NCBI GenBank assembly: GCA_032719365.1
Contig: CM064875.1
Span: forward strand, 37,718,693-37,782,692
Source of the DNA: Prinsepia uniflora
Taxonomy: Eukaryota > Streptophyta > Magnoliopsida > Rosales > Rosaceae
DNA: 64,000 bases
Direction of reading: 5' to 3'
Under the pieces are notes generated by a model. That model saw only the letters and a list, made by a program, of their open reading frames with translations, had not been told where the DNA came from and did not search any database. A program made the position numbers and the translations under genes. Positions 1-11,201 of the stretch are shown one piece after another. Each line of letters begins with the position of its first letter. The stretch's first letter is position 1.

Positions 1-366
1 CTTTTAAGCCTATAATGTTCTTTCATTGGTCTTCTAGTGTTATAAGAAATCATTAAGGGAGATATAGTTATGCGAGTAGCATTAGATACTCTTTGTTTTT
101 TATCTGTGCATATTTTATGGGTGAGTTTGTGGTCTTCTCTTGTATACTAACTTCTATACTTGGCTTTTCCCTTTCATTAATTTTTTTTAGTATTTTTTTT
201 CTGTGTGATTTATGCATTTAATTTTATTTTCTTGAATTGTATATTTCTTTGGGTGTATTCATTTGTCTAAAAAAGTAGATTTTGTCTAGAATTTTGGTGA
301 CCGTGTGCTGCTCCTGATGTCTCTGCATGTAGAATTTATCTTTTGATGATCATAAATTTGATGCAG
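1..366 (+). other. Nicastrin intron, no exon recognised
   Basis: AT-rich intronic sequence. I found no segment matching the nicastrin part that should precede LVFAVFTGE, so the upstream exon is outside the window. Confidence 0.6.
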
Positions 367-486
367 CTTGTTTTCGCCGTTTTCACTGGAGAGGCATGGG
401 GCTACCTTGGTAGCAGGCGTTTTTTGCTTGAACTTGATCTGCAGTCTGATGCTGTTAGTGGCCTTAATTACTCATTGATTGAGAAG
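367..486 (+). CDS. NCSTN: Nicastrin exon (first in window)
   Basis: 40 codons in phase 0. Acceptor is TGATGCAG|CTTG and donor is GAGAAG|GTAT. Encodes the [13 protein letters not shown] segment of the aminopeptidase-like lobe. Confidence 0.92.
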
Positions 487-3400
487 GTATCTTCTAAGAT
501 AATATTATTGTAGTCAACTATTATAATTTAAGTGGTTCATGATTGTAAAAAACTCAACTAGTTTAATTGTAACACAGTTACGAAACTACGAGTTACTAGA
601 CCCAAGCAATACAAAATTATCAAACTCATTCCGTAGAAGATACGAGTTTTCCTATTCTCCTTTTTGTTCAGGAAGAATTCCATTTTATTTTTCCTGCTAA
701 AGATTCCTCTGCTGTTATTTCATATGAAGCCAAAAGATAGTGTGACTCATATTATGTAAATTTGAATATTAAGTTATATTGTTGGTTTTCTTGTTATTCA
801 GTTGGTCTTTCCATAGTCTTTTGAAGTTGGGGAAGCTAACTATTGGATAATTGAATGCTCATCTGTAGATTGTGGAAATTGGATCTGTTGGAAAGGGCCT
901 TAACCAAGGAGCGAAGCACTTTTTTGTTCATACATCTGGGGTAAGGAAATTTGTTTCGTGAGATTCAAATTTTTAACTTAATTTCTGCAAATCTGCCTTT
1001 AATTTTTTTTTTTTTTGCATATAAGTACTTCCATTCTTTCATCTATGGCACAAGTGAATCATTTTCAGTTATGCTTGTAGTAGAAATTGGGTATTAACAA
1101 TATGCCTGTTTTTCTGTGTGGAGGAAAGTGGTCGATTGAATTTAATTGCCCAAGTGCAAAACTAAAAAAGGAATCCCCAAGACCACTGTGCTTGCATTTT
1201 TCATTGCATATGGCTTTTCCTATGTATATTTCTTAAAATTCAGTTATTCCCTCCACGACTTTTAATAAAGTTGAAATCCTTAGGTCCGTCTGTAGTAGTG
1301 GGGATTTGGATTTGGATTTGGATTTTGATTGGGATTGGGATTTGGATTGGGATTGGGATTTGGATTTCATAATACAGCTAAATTTGTTGCTTAAAGTATT
1401 ACAATGCACGTAGGCTAAATTTTGAATAAAAAGAAAAGTGTAAAAATGGATTTCAAATGACTTTGTGCTTATAGTCATTTCAAATCTCTTACATTAATAC
1501 TGCTTCTGGTTATTTCAAATCCATTCAATCAAGTGTGTTCTAGGTTTCATATCAAATTTAGCCTTGTTATCAAATCCAAACCCAAATCCATCCTAAAACA
1601 AATGGAGCCATTGGGGTGTGTTTGGATGTGAAATTTCAAATTACCTAGGATTTAGGCTTAATTAGTTAGAAACACGCATGGAACGGTTGCAAAAGACTAG
1701 ATGCAATGCATTTAGAAGGATTTATAAGTACCTATTTGATAGGAGTTGCTTGGAAAAAGTTTGTTTAGTGGTTTTGTTAGCTCGGGGAAGTGCATTTTCA
1801 ATTCTTTTATTCAAGTGCTGTAATATAGTCTAATTCCCTTGCTACTTCGAAGTTCCTCATCCAAATGTACCCTTATGGTGTTACTGCACGAGCATATTAT
1901 AATAGAAATTTTTTTGTTTGCTCCATTGTTTAAATATAATTTTCCTTTCACGGTTGGATCTCCGACTCATTCATGATTTACCAGGTCATTGATGCAATAC
2001 TATCCGAATACCATATTTTTCCATTTTGACTTGGGCCATTCATGATTGGAAGGATCATAGAAGGATTCTTTCTTCCATATTATTATTAAAAAGTATTTGC
2101 ATTCAGTATGGTTATATTTCTTAAGGTGGTATTTTGCAGGTTTCATCTGCCACAAATGAGACATTGGATGCTTTTGCACTGGCCCAAGATTCAGTCAAGT
2201 CTGAAAACATTATGATATTGTCTGCGAATGCTTCAAATCCTGGGATACCTCCATCCTCCTTGATGGCTTTTCTGAGAAAGGTTTGTAATAGTACATTTTC
2301 AATCCTCACTTTTTTCCAGTATATTCTAATTATGGCTCCTTTATTTTGTTCTTGCTCATATGAGGGCCCTAGTATAATGCTATGTTGTGTGGCTGGGCCA
2401 GAGATTTAGCTACAATTTTTCCTCTAAAAAGCAGGTACAAATCCTTGGGTGTGTTCGGATGAGGAACTTCAAAGTTCCAAGGAACTTAGGCTACATTGGT
2501 TCAAAATGAGGAACGTTTGAAGTACCAAGGGATTTCAAATGATTAGATGAAAAGCATTTAGATGAGATTTGTAAGTAACACCTAGGTAGGTTTTACTTTG
2601 GAAATCCCTTGTCTAGTTGTTTTGCCATGCTCATTTGAAACCCTTGGTACTTCAAAGTTCCTCATTCTTTAGAAGTTTGAAGTTCCTCATCCAAACATAC
2701 CTAATTGTGGTAATTGACTAAAAGACAGAAGAAATGGTGATCTAAAATAGACCTTGTATTTGAAAAGGAAATTGTAATTCTGGTTTTCTGCCGTTGAATT
2801 TCATTGCTTTTATTCTGGTACCAAGAGTCCAGTGGAACTCATGTGCTACACGTGGGCTCTAGATGCGTTCCAAGAAGTCCAAGCAGTTTATAGGTTTATA
2901 AAACATTAATGGATTTTGTAAAACTAGTGTCTACAAAAAGAAAAAATAGAAAGTTCTTAAAGGATCCAAAGGCTATGGTCAGATATTTAATAAGATACTT
3001 TAGTCCACGCAGTTATGTCTCAATGAAAAGTTCAAGATGATAAACCTTGTGGCCATGGAGTAAAGAGGTATAAAAGCTTTTTGTTCTATTGAATTAATTA
3101 AGATGTACAGCAGTAGTGTGTTTTATACAGACCTAGACTAGACCTAACTAGGAAAGAAATAAAGACTATCTAGACTAGGAAGTTTATACATCAGGAAGGA
3201 ATCAGTATTGATTCCTGTTAACTAATCCTAGCAGATCAGGAAGATTGGATAATCAATCTTCTGTGATCTGGTGGACCCGTGGAGTATCCTTAATACGCCC
3301 CCGCAAGACGGAGGAGCCATCAACGATGCCGATCTTGGTGCGCAGTAACTGGAACCGGGGTCTAGGCAGGGGTTTGGTGAGAGCATCGGCCAGCTGGTCA

Positions 3401-6400
3401 TCAGTAGATATGTGGGACACCTGGAGCTGACCACGGGGTGACATGATCATGAACAAAGTGATAGTCAATGTCGACATGCTTCATGCGGATGTGAAAAACA
3501 GGATTGGAGCAGTAGTAGGTAGTTCCAATGTTGTCACAGGAGATGGTTGGTGTGGCGGAAAGGGTGAGGCCCAACTCACGGAGGAGGGACTGGACCCAGA
3601 TCAGTTCTGCTGTGGTGGATGTCACAGCCCGATACTCTGCTTCAGTGGAGGACTTGGAGACTGCACGCTGTTTCCGGGAACTCCAGGTGATAAGGTTGCT
3701 GCCTAAGTAGACCAGGTAGGCTGTTGTGGACTTGCGGTCATCCTGGTCCCCAACCCAGTCAGCATTCGAATAGGTATGTAGAGAGTGAGTGACGGCATGG
3801 AGATTGGAGGTGGTCTTACGGTGGAGGTGGAGGCCAAAAAACAGAGTCCCCTTTAAGTAACGAAGGACCCGTTTGAGAGCTTGCCAGTGGAGATCGGTTG
3901 GGGCATGCATAAACTGGGAGAGTTTATTGACAGCAAATGAAACATCAGGTCGTGTCAAGCTTAGGTATTGCAAACTCCCGACAAGGTGACGGAACGGGGT
4001 TGCATCTGCTGGAGAGCCATCATGCAGGTGCAATGGAGGGGAAACCGCCAAGGGAGTGGCCACAGGCTTGGCACCATCCATGCGGGCCAAGTGGAGCAGG
4101 TCATGGATATACTTGTGCTGTGATAGGAAGAGGCCATGTGCAGTAGGCATGACCTCCACGCCTAGGAAATAGTGAAGGTTACCGAGGTCCTTAACAGAGA
4201 ATCGGGTGGCAAGAGCTTGGATGAATTGAGAGAGGAGCGTTCTATTGTTCCCTGTCGCAATGAGGTCATCAACATAAACCAGAAAAAACAGTACTGGAAC
4301 CTTGGCTGAGGAGAAAGAGGGAGGTATCCGAGCTGGCGTGCACAAATCCTTGTATGAGCAGGAAGGACTGAAGTTCTGTGTACCAGGCCCGGGGGGCCTG
4401 TTTTAGGCCATAAATGGCCTTGCGGAGCTGCACACGTGTGTGGGATGCTGCTGGTCCTCAAACCCAGCAGGTTGGGCCATGTAAACAGCCTCATGGAGAG
4501 TGCCGTGGAGGAAGGCATTGTTGACGTCCAACTGTCGGATAGGCTAGCCACTGGTTACAGCCAAGTGTAGGACCACACGGATGGTGGTTGGCTTGACCAC
4601 GGGACTGAAGGTGTCCGTGAAATCCACTCCCGGGCGCTGATGGTACCCTTTGGCAACAAGGCGGGCCTTGAAGCGATCTACGTCACCATTAGGTGTCCGC
4701 TTAATACGGAAGACCCACTTGTTCCCAACAATATTCTGACTTGGGTGAAAGGGAACAAGCTCCTAAGTCCCATTCTTGATGAGAGCATTCAGCTCATTGG
4801 ACATGGCTGCTCGCCATTCAGGGTCTTTCTTGGCTTGAGATACATAGGTGGGCTCGGCCAAGGTAGGTAGATGGTGCTTGGTGGCGGTGAGAGCATAGGA
4901 GGGAACTGGTTTTACAGTTCCTGTTTGAGTCCGGGTTAACATAGGGTGGGTTTTTGTGGGTTGGAAGGGGGGAGGACTCGGGGGAGGTGGGGGAGGTCGG
5001 GGGCGCTTGGTGTAGGTGCGCAGGGGAGGTTGCTGGGGAGCACTAGTGGTCACAGGGGCAGCAGGAGGGCTGGTGGTGGCAGGGAGCAGAGGTGCAGGTT
5101 GTGGGACCGGAGCGGGGGGCGATGCTTTTGCAAGTTCCTGCAAGCATGATGTGTCGAGAGGGTCCCGTTGGTGAGCAGGAAATGGCGCTGGTGGCGGTGG
5201 CGTGACAGGAGGAACAGTAGAGAGCCACGTGGTGGAGATTTCAAGGGACACACTAGTGGAGGAGGAGAGGGAGGTGGTGGAAGGGAAGGTGGTCTCATCA
5301 AACTGTACATGGCGGGAGGTGTAGAGTTTGTTGATGGATGGGTTATAGTATAGGTAGGCACTTTGGTGCAGGGAATAGCCAAGGAAGAGACAGGGCTGAG
5401 AACGAGGCAGCAGTTTGTTGGAGGTATATGGCCTGAGCCATGGATAACAGAGGCAGCCAAAAGTACGTAGTTTGGCATAATTGGGAGTGGCATTGAAAAG
5501 AGCAGTGTATGGACATTGGCTTTGTAGGAGAGGAGTGGGGAGGCGGTTGATAAGGTAGAAAACTGTCTTGAAGGCATAGGACCAGTAGGTGAGGGGGAGG
5601 CGGGCTTGATGAAGGAGTGTGAGACCAGTTTCAACAATGTGTCTATGACGCCTTTCGGCTGCACCATTGTGCTGAGTGTGGGGTGGGGTGAGAAGATGAT
5701 TGATGCCATTTTCAGCAAGAAATGGTTTCAGTTTGATGAATTCACCACCACCATCAGTGTAAAGAGAGATGATGGGCGAATTAAAGTACTTTTCAACCAA
5801 GGTTTTGAAGTCTTTGAAGGTTGGATAAACATCTGATTTTTTTCAAAGTGGGTACAGCCAGGTATATTTCGTAAAATGGTCAACAAGTATAAGATAGTAG
5901 GAAAAACCATCGATGATGGAGGTGTAGGGGGTAGATCCCCACACATCACTATATATTAAATCCAGAGGACGAGTGCTATTTAAGGAGGAAATGCTAAAGG
6001 GTTGGCGATGACTTTTATTGCAAGCACATGAATTACATATAGGTTCTGGAAATTTGGAAGAAAAATGAACATGAAACTGACTTAAGACACTTTTGAGGGT
6101 TTTGGACTTTGGGTGACCAAGACGACGATGACAAAGGTGAGGGGAAACTGTCACGACCACCATTGCTTGAGGCTTGTGAAGATGAGCAGCTGACCACTCG
6201 TACTCATCATCCTTACTCAGGCCTTGTACGAGAACCGCCCCGTGCTGAGATCCTTCACATGAAAATAACCAGGAAACAGTTCAATAGAGGTATTATTCTG
6301 TTTATTAAACTGGGAAATGGAAATTAAGTTGCGGGTCATGGATGGAGCACATAGGACATTTTTAAGATGGAAGGAGGGGGGGGGGGGGGGGGAGGGAGGT

Positions 6401-9400
6401 GGGATAAGGAAGTAAGGTGGATCCAGCGTGAGTAATAAGGAGGCCATTATCGTTGCCAATGATGATCTCATCTGGACCATTGTAGCTGGTAGCATCAGAA
6501 AGGTGGTGGGAGCTGGTTGCTACATGATGGGAGGCTCCCAAATCAAGGAGCTAGCCTGGGGAAGAGGCATGAGTGGCTGGATTGGCCACCGGAGGTGGCG
6601 GGGCAGACTGCTGAAGGTGAGGGCAGCGCTTAGCACTGTGGCCTTGAGAGCCACACCATTGACAATAGCCACGGTATCCAGTGGGCTGGGAGGATGAGCG
6701 ACGGGAACTGTCATTGGACTATTGGTGGGGCCGGTTTCCAGAGACACGGTGGATGTCCATGGGCTGAAAGTTGGACCTTTGGCCAGAGGAGCCCCTAGTG
6801 TTGCGGTTGGAGGAGTAACCACGAAAGGATTGAGTTGGGTGGGCTGTTATTGGAGGAGTGGGTGCTACGTGGGCTGCACGTTTGGAAGCAGCCTCATGCT
6901 GAACAAGCATGTCATGAAGGTTTTCAAAGGGGACAGTGGTGTCCCTGGACCGCATAGCTGCTGCAATTTCTCTAAATTCGGGTCCAACTCCATTGAGAAC
7001 ATGGAGAAGGAGGTCATCATCAGACAGTGGTCCGTCAATGGCTGCCAGCTCATCTGCAAGAACCCTAATTTCCTGCAGGTATTCAGAAACTGGGCGGGAA
7101 TCTTGCCTCAGAAGGGTCAACCGTTCCTTGAGCCAAGGACACGGGCCCGGGCTTTGCTGGCATAAAGGTGAGTGAGCCGTGCCCAGGCAGTGGCTGAAGT
7201 TGGTGCAGCGGCAATTAGTTGAATCACTTGAGGGGAGACGGAAGCCAGAATGGCATGAAGCAGGAGTTGATCCTGACGAACCCAAAAATCATGAAGGGTT
7301 GTTTCTGTGGTGGGTGGGCAGGGCCGAGAGCCATCAACATAGCCCATGAGATCATACCCTCGAAGTAGGGCATTGAATTGAGCTCGCCACGGAAAGAAGG
7401 TGGTGGCAATAAGCTTGACGGGAAGTTGGGCTGCAGTGTTGATGGTGACGAGGGTGGGAAGATATGGGTTTGGTTCACCGGCGGTTGGTGGGAGGGTGGT
7501 ATTGACAGGGGCGGCAGTGGTTTGAGCAGCAGCATCGGTGGGTTGAGCGGCCATGGATTAGGGTTTGTGTTTTGGGGTTTTTTTTTTCTAGGGTTTGCTC
7601 AGTGGAGCTTTTAGGGCTTTGATACCATAAAAAGTTATAGAAGCTTTTTGTTCAATTGAATTAATTAAGATGTACAGCAGTAGTTGTGTTTTATACAGAC
7701 CTAGACTAGACCTAACTAGGAAAGAAATAAAGACTATCTAGACTAGGAAGTTTATACATCAGGAAGGAATCAGTATTGATTCCTGTTAATTAATCCTGGC
7801 AGATCAGGAAGATTGGATAATCAATCTTCTGTGATCTGGTGGACCCGTGGAGGATCCTTAATATGCTCGGTGGAGCTTTTAGAGCTCTGATACCATAAAG
7901 AGGTATAGAAGCTTTTTGTTCTATTGAATTAATTAAGATGTACAGCAGTAGTGTGTTTTATACAGACCTAGACTAGACCTAACTAGGAAAGAAATAAAGA
8001 CGATCTAGACTAGGAAGTTTAGCAGATCAGGAAGATTGGATGATCAATCTTCTGTGATCTGGTGGACCCGTGGAGTATCCTTAATAGAGGGGTGGTTCAT
8101 GAATCTGGAAAGTAAGAATGGGGCAACCCTTCACTCCACACTTTTAATGGGATACTGTGGGAGATTGAAAGGGAGGCGTAGAAATGGGCTTATGTTGGGT
8201 AAGTGTGACTAATGAGACCACCCATCTTTCTTTGCCATTGTATACGTCTGGTATCACTTTCAAGGGTGGAGATAGTAGCCATACGCTGAAAGGCAAAAAA
8301 AATTTACTAAAATTATGGTGTCTCTATTGTTTTTATTTCTTCATTCAAATGGATTTCTGGTCCTCTAAATCTGGTTTTATTGCAGCATTTGAGTTCAATA
8401 AAAGTTTCTTCTAAAAAAATATAAAAGTAGCCCTATGAAACATCTACCAAAGCTCCAAATTGAAGGAAAATTCAAATAAGAAAAAGAAAAAGGAAAAACT
8501 GGCCACAAAACAAAACTTTCTAATAATAAGAAACTGCTTGTTGGCTTTCATACCTAAAAAATTGACTAAATTTGGTTGTAGCTGATTTGTTTGGGGCCTT
8601 GATAAACTGGATTAAAGGTGGGGCTAACTTAATTATTTGGGACTTCCTTGAATTGGATAATTAGTCCAGCTTAAAGAAAAACACAGGCAGTGAGGATATT
8701 AAGTTGTAAGAAATATGCGTCCGATCATACGCTAAACAAAGGATGACATGTAGATCCACTAGACAGTACACCAAACACAGGACAGCACTACTAAGTTCAG
8801 TCCATCCTTGCACAGTTTCCTCTTATATTTAGATAACTTAGCATTCACCATCTGGATTTATTTTTATGTTTGATTTCATTTGGATACCTCATTTACTTGA
8901 ATCCATAGAATCATGAAGTCAGAATAAAGGATATTAAGTTGTAAGAAGTATGTGTCCGATCATACGCTAAACAAAGGATGACATGTAGATCCACTAGACA
9001 GTACACCAAACACAGGACAGCACTACTAAGTTCAGTCCATCCTTGCACAGTTTCCTCTTATATTTAGATAACTTAGCATTCACCATCTGGATTTATTTTT
9101 ATGTTTGATTTCATTTGGATACCTCATTTACTTGAATCCATAGAATCATGAAGTCAGAATAAAGGACCAAGTAAAAAGCATTATGGTATTTTTTTCGCTA
9201 ATTTATTTCCTAGGCCAAGTCTCTGTCTGTATAAATTTAGTTATTTGTTTTGTTTCTTCTGTTTGTAGATCTTGAGGGTTTCACTTGATAGACACTTTAT
9301 TTATTTTTCAATAGCAGAAACATAAAGAAAAAAAATCATTTCTTTTACATGTCTATTATTTAGTTGTAATATCGTTTATAAAGAAGAAGAGGTCTAGATG

Positions 9401-10643
9401 AGATTGAGCTCGAGTTGATTTCTGAATTTACCCCCAAAAAGTAAAAAGAAAAAAGAAAAAAGAAACGAGTTTGTTTTCATTGTTAATTTCATGGAAATGT
9501 AGTCAATAGCTCCTTCTCTCTTAACAGAACTCTCTAACCTCTGGGGTTGTATTAGAAGATTTTGACTCTGTCTTCACCAACAAGTTCTACCACAGTCACC
9601 TTGATGATTTATGTGAGTTTTTTTGTATGCTTTCATTCTTTCTTGATTACTCATATTGATGTTATATATTGATCCATTCATATGTCTTATCTTTGATTCC
9701 TGCTTTTATGCAGTAAATATAAACTCTTCAGCCATTGCGGGTGCCGCTTCCCTTGTAGCACGTACCCTTTACATTCTAGCGAGCGACAACAAAAATTTAA
9801 GCAGTTCGGATTTAACATCCATCAATGTAAATGCTTCGTTAGTTGAAGAATTAATGGCTTGCCTATTGGGCTGTGAGCCAGGTCTTTCTTGTGAACTAGT
9901 GAAAAGCTATATATCGCCAGCCAATGTCTGTCCGAGCCATTATGTTGGTGTTATCCTTGATGAACCTTCATCTACACCTTATCTTGGATACGTTGGTGAT
10001 ATTTCAAGGTTTGTTTGGAACTTCCTGGCTGAAAGAACTTCTATTCAAAAGGGAAATGCGAGCTCTGCTTGTTCTCAAGATTGCAGTAATGAGGGTGAAG
10101 TATGCATTAGAGCAGAAACAGAGGGAAAGGGAGTCTGTGTCGTCTCCACAACCAGGTACGTTGCTAGCTAGGAAATGAAAATTGCAGATGCATCGTAGCA
10201 GGCATGTGTTATTATTAAAAAAAAAAAAAATCATGTCTAAAGTATGTGCGTTCTGGAATGAGCAGTCCTGTGTATTTCATAGTATGTCTAACCAGTATGT
10301 GTTTTCTTGTCGGACCTTTTCGTCAAGCTTTAGTGAATTTTGAAGTAACGAAGTGTTGAATGCTTGTGATTGATACAGATATGTTCCGGCATACTCAACA
10401 AGGTTGAAATTTGAATCTGGAAGTTGGAGCGTCTTGCCTCCAAATAACTCCGACCCCATGGGGCTTGTGGATGCTGTTTGGACAGAAAGCAACTGGGATG
10501 CAATCGGGCTTCGGGTCTACACCATCCAAGATGCTTCCTTCGATCGTCTTGTTTTACTTGGGAGCATTGCTTTGACTGTCTTGGCTTACATTGCAATTGT
10601 GGTTACGAGGGCCGTCGTGACCAAGGCCTTAAAACGTGATTGA
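367..10643 (+). CDS. NCSTN: Nicastrin, gamma-secretase subunit (3' six exons; gene partial at 5' end)
   Basis: Spliced CDS read as join(367-486, 869-940, 2140-2280, 9528-9612, 9714-10155, 10379-10643); phases join without frame breaks to give 374 residues plus stop. Nicastrin is the substrate-recruiting glycoprotein of the gamma-secretase intramembrane protease (with presenilin, APH-1 and PEN-2) in endomembranes. Seen here: the M28 peptidase-like segment [15 protein letters not shown] near the start, the nicastrin signatures [22 protein letters not shown] and [16 protein letters not shown], a Cys-rich lumenal part (CEPGLSC...), and one C-terminal membrane helix (about 20 hydrophobic residues from LVLLGSIAL) followed by a short basic tail ending KALKRD. 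The 5' exons (signal peptide, N-terminal lobe) lie before base 1. All introns are GT..AG. Intron 2281-9527 is enlarged by a Copia element, MITE-like repeats and a tandem duplication, but no exon is broken. Family assignment rests on remembered plant nicastrin sequence and is strong. Confidence 0.93.
869..940 (+). CDS. NCSTN: Nicastrin exon
   Basis: 24 codons in phase 0, encoding [18 protein letters not shown] and following residues. Acceptor TCTGTAG|AT, donor TCTGGG|GTAAGG. Confidence 0.92.
1305..1370. repeat. GGATTT/GGGATT simple repeat
   Basis: Degenerate hexamer array (GGATTT, GGGATT, GATTTT) inside a nicastrin intron. A complementary AATCCAAACCCAAATCC stretch lies near 1570-1595, so the two could be the ends of an old foldback element. 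The Ser/Lys/Gln repeat reading frame on the minus strand across it is an artefact. Confidence 0.7.
1613..1872. mobile_element. MITE-like inverted-repeat element, copy 1
   Basis: About 260 bp bounded by imperfect terminal inverted repeats: GGGTGTGTTTGGATGTGAAA at the left and the complement of TTCCTCATCCAAATGTACCC at the right. No coding capacity. It shares layout and internal motifs with the unit at 2447-2701. The TIR start GGGTGTGTTTGG recalls PIF/Harbinger (Tourist-like) MITEs, but a clear 3-bp TSD is not visible, so the superfamily is open. Confidence 0.6.
2140..2280 (+). CDS. NCSTN: Nicastrin exon
   Basis: 47 codons in phase 0, from [18 protein letters not shown] to [13 protein letters not shown]. 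Acceptor TTTTGCAG|GT, donor AGAAAG|GTTTGT. The following intron is 7.2 kb and holds Copia element 1. Confidence 0.93.
2447..2701. mobile_element. MITE-like inverted-repeat element, copy 2
   Basis: About 255 bp with terminal inverted repeats GGGTGTGTTCGGATGAGGAA and GTTCCTCATCCAAACATACC (complementary apart from a few positions). It also has an inner ACTTCAAAGTTCC(T/A) motif on both sides. It lies in the same nicastrin intron as Copia element 1. Confidence 0.6.
3061..3295 (-). repeat. Copia element 1, 3' LTR
   Basis: 235 bp and nearly identical to 7628-7863. On the element's strand it begins TATTAAGGATACTCC and ends CCTCTTTA. It contains repeated CCTAGTCTAG/CCTAGTTAGG motifs. Confidence 0.92.
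3253..7554 (-). pseudogene. Copia gag-pol polyprotein remnant, element 1
   Basis: Read from ATG at 7554. Gag ([12 protein letters not shown]...[10 protein letters not shown]) runs to about 7130, where one lost base shifts the frame (LGSRNG then stop). It continues in another frame to a TAG at 6719-6721, then the zinc knuckle [14 protein letters not shown] and the protease site, where a Trp codon is TAG (6551-6553) and the catalytic DSG reads DLG. Integrase has its HHCC head (HRRLGHP...CNSC) and keeps D, D (LYTDGGGEF) and E. RT begins near 4830 with TAG in place of Trp at 4763-4765 and 4544-4546; YVDD survives in the piece ending at 3401. RNase H shows SNADW for the usual SDADW. The tail [20 protein letters not shown] at 3253-3477 is in a further frame. 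It cannot encode active protein. Confidence 0.9.
6378..6396. repeat. Homopolymer G tract in element 1
   Basis: A run of G (C on the coding strand) within a Pro-rich stretch of the gag-protease/integrase linker. It is a length-variable site and possible sequencing weak spot. Confidence 0.75.
7628..7863 (-). repeat. Copia element 1, 5' LTR
   Basis: 236 bp, the partner of 3061-3295, directly followed (minus strand) by the primer binding site and leader of the gag frame. Confidence 0.92.
7896..8086 (-). repeat. Third, shortened LTR of Copia element 1
   Basis: 191 bp. Same LTR with an internal loss of about 44 bp (the stretch containing ATCAGGAAGGAATCAG). It is separated from 7628-7863 by only 32 bp, which hold another primer binding site (GCTCTGATACCA in + orientation). 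The arrangement is LTR-PBS-LTR-PBS-gag, i.e. a collapsed tandem. Confidence 0.9.
8087..8693 (+). other. Nicastrin intron between Copia LTR and tandem duplication
   Basis: AT-rich intronic DNA. No exon, repeat structure or RNA gene recognised. Confidence 0.5.
8694..9163. repeat. 235-bp tandem duplication in nicastrin intron
   Basis: Units 8694-8928 and 8929-9163, each beginning GGATATTAAGTTGTAAGAA and ending GAAGTCAGAATAAA. I see only two substitutions, near the start (AAATATGCGTCC against AAGTATGTGTCC). It is non-coding. Confidence 0.95.
9528..9612 (+). CDS. NCSTN: Nicastrin exon
   Basis: 85 bp, leaving one base over. Encodes [20 protein letters not shown] then YHSHLDDL. Acceptor CTTAACAG|AAC, donor TTTAT|GTGAGT. 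It is a short exon with no ATG of its own and was found by reading across the splice sites. Confidence 0.9.
9714..10155 (+). CDS. NCSTN: Nicastrin exon (largest)
   Basis: 442 bp. Acceptor TTATGCAG|TA, donor ACCAG|GTACGT. Carries [19 protein letters not shown], the Cys-containing CEPGLSC segment, [18 protein letters not shown] and VCVVSTTR; all are conserved nicastrin blocks of the lumenal domain. Confidence 0.95.
10379..10643 (+). CDS. NCSTN: Nicastrin last exon with stop codon
   Basis: Starts after TTGATACAG; the split Arg codon joins to [12 protein letters not shown]. Contains the single transmembrane helix and the stop TGA at 10641-10643. The 3' UTR follows; its end is not determinable by eye. 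Confidence 0.94.
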
Positions 10644-11201
10644 TGAAGTTGGAAGTCTAGTAAACCATTGATATGTTCAGATATATTCATTCTTAAAGGG
10701 AACTAGAAAAGTACAGCAAAGGTGGGAAATGTTGAACTAGAAAGCTCCCAAAAGAGTGAGCAAATGTAGCAAAAGTTATAATCTGCCCTTGATTTTTACA
10801 ATCATTTACTCTTTTTTTTGGGGTACATTTGAAAAGCCTAGCAGGGAGGGAATTACAATCTTTATTTACAAATGTTATCAACCCTAAAATATGAAGTACT
10901 TTGCACTATTTTTTTCATGTTCTTCACTTGTAAGGGCTTCATATTGATTTTTTTGATTCATGGTTAATGACCGAAGAAACCAATGAGATTGATGAATACT
11001 GGGATTGGGACAAGGGGAGGGGAGGAATACAAAAATTACTTTATTGTTTTAGGCTTATACATCCGAGCTTTAAGGGAAATTATTTTCTCAATTTTTTTTA
11101 TACAAAGATATTGGGAAAGAGGGATTTATAGAAATTGAGTACCAACTTTTTCATTTGTCATCTTGTGAGAGTTAAATCTGAAATTTTTCATTCCATATTA
11201 G
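10644..11201. other. Convergent intergenic region, nicastrin 3' side
   Basis: Holds the nicastrin 3' UTR and downstream sequence. AT-rich, no gene seen. The next gene is on the opposite strand and ends at 11754, so the two genes converge about 1.1 kb apart. Confidence 0.6.

Larger units (their letters stand above)
3061..7863 (-). mobile_element. Ty1/Copia LTR retrotransposon, element 1 (decayed)
   Basis: Bounded by LTRs 3061-3295 and 7628-7863 and read on the minus strand, antisense to nicastrin, inside its intron. After the 5' LTR comes a primer binding site TGGTATCAAAGC (minus strand, 7616-7627), of the initiator-Met tRNA type seen in Copia elements. Order gag, protease, integrase, RT, RNase H, then the purine-rich GCGGGGGCG before the 3' LTR. 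Domain order and motifs identify Copia; similarity of gag and RT to the other two elements suggests one family, possibly the Ale/Retrofit lineage (inference). No matching 5-bp TSD is visible (TGGAG left; GAGGG after the extra LTR at right). Confidence 0.93.

Noticed and set aside
1233..1478. Minus-strand frame with a Lys/Ser/Gln repeat
   Set aside because: It is a translation of the GGATTT simple repeat within a nicastrin intron; no start context or homology.
3401..4345. 314-codon open frame that looks like an intact gene
   Set aside because: It is the RT-RNase H part of Copia element 1, without its own start and with mutated catalytic residues.
3056..8091. Target-site duplication for Copia element 1
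   Set aside because: TGGAG at the left and GAGGG at the right do not match; the 3-bp overlap is not enough.
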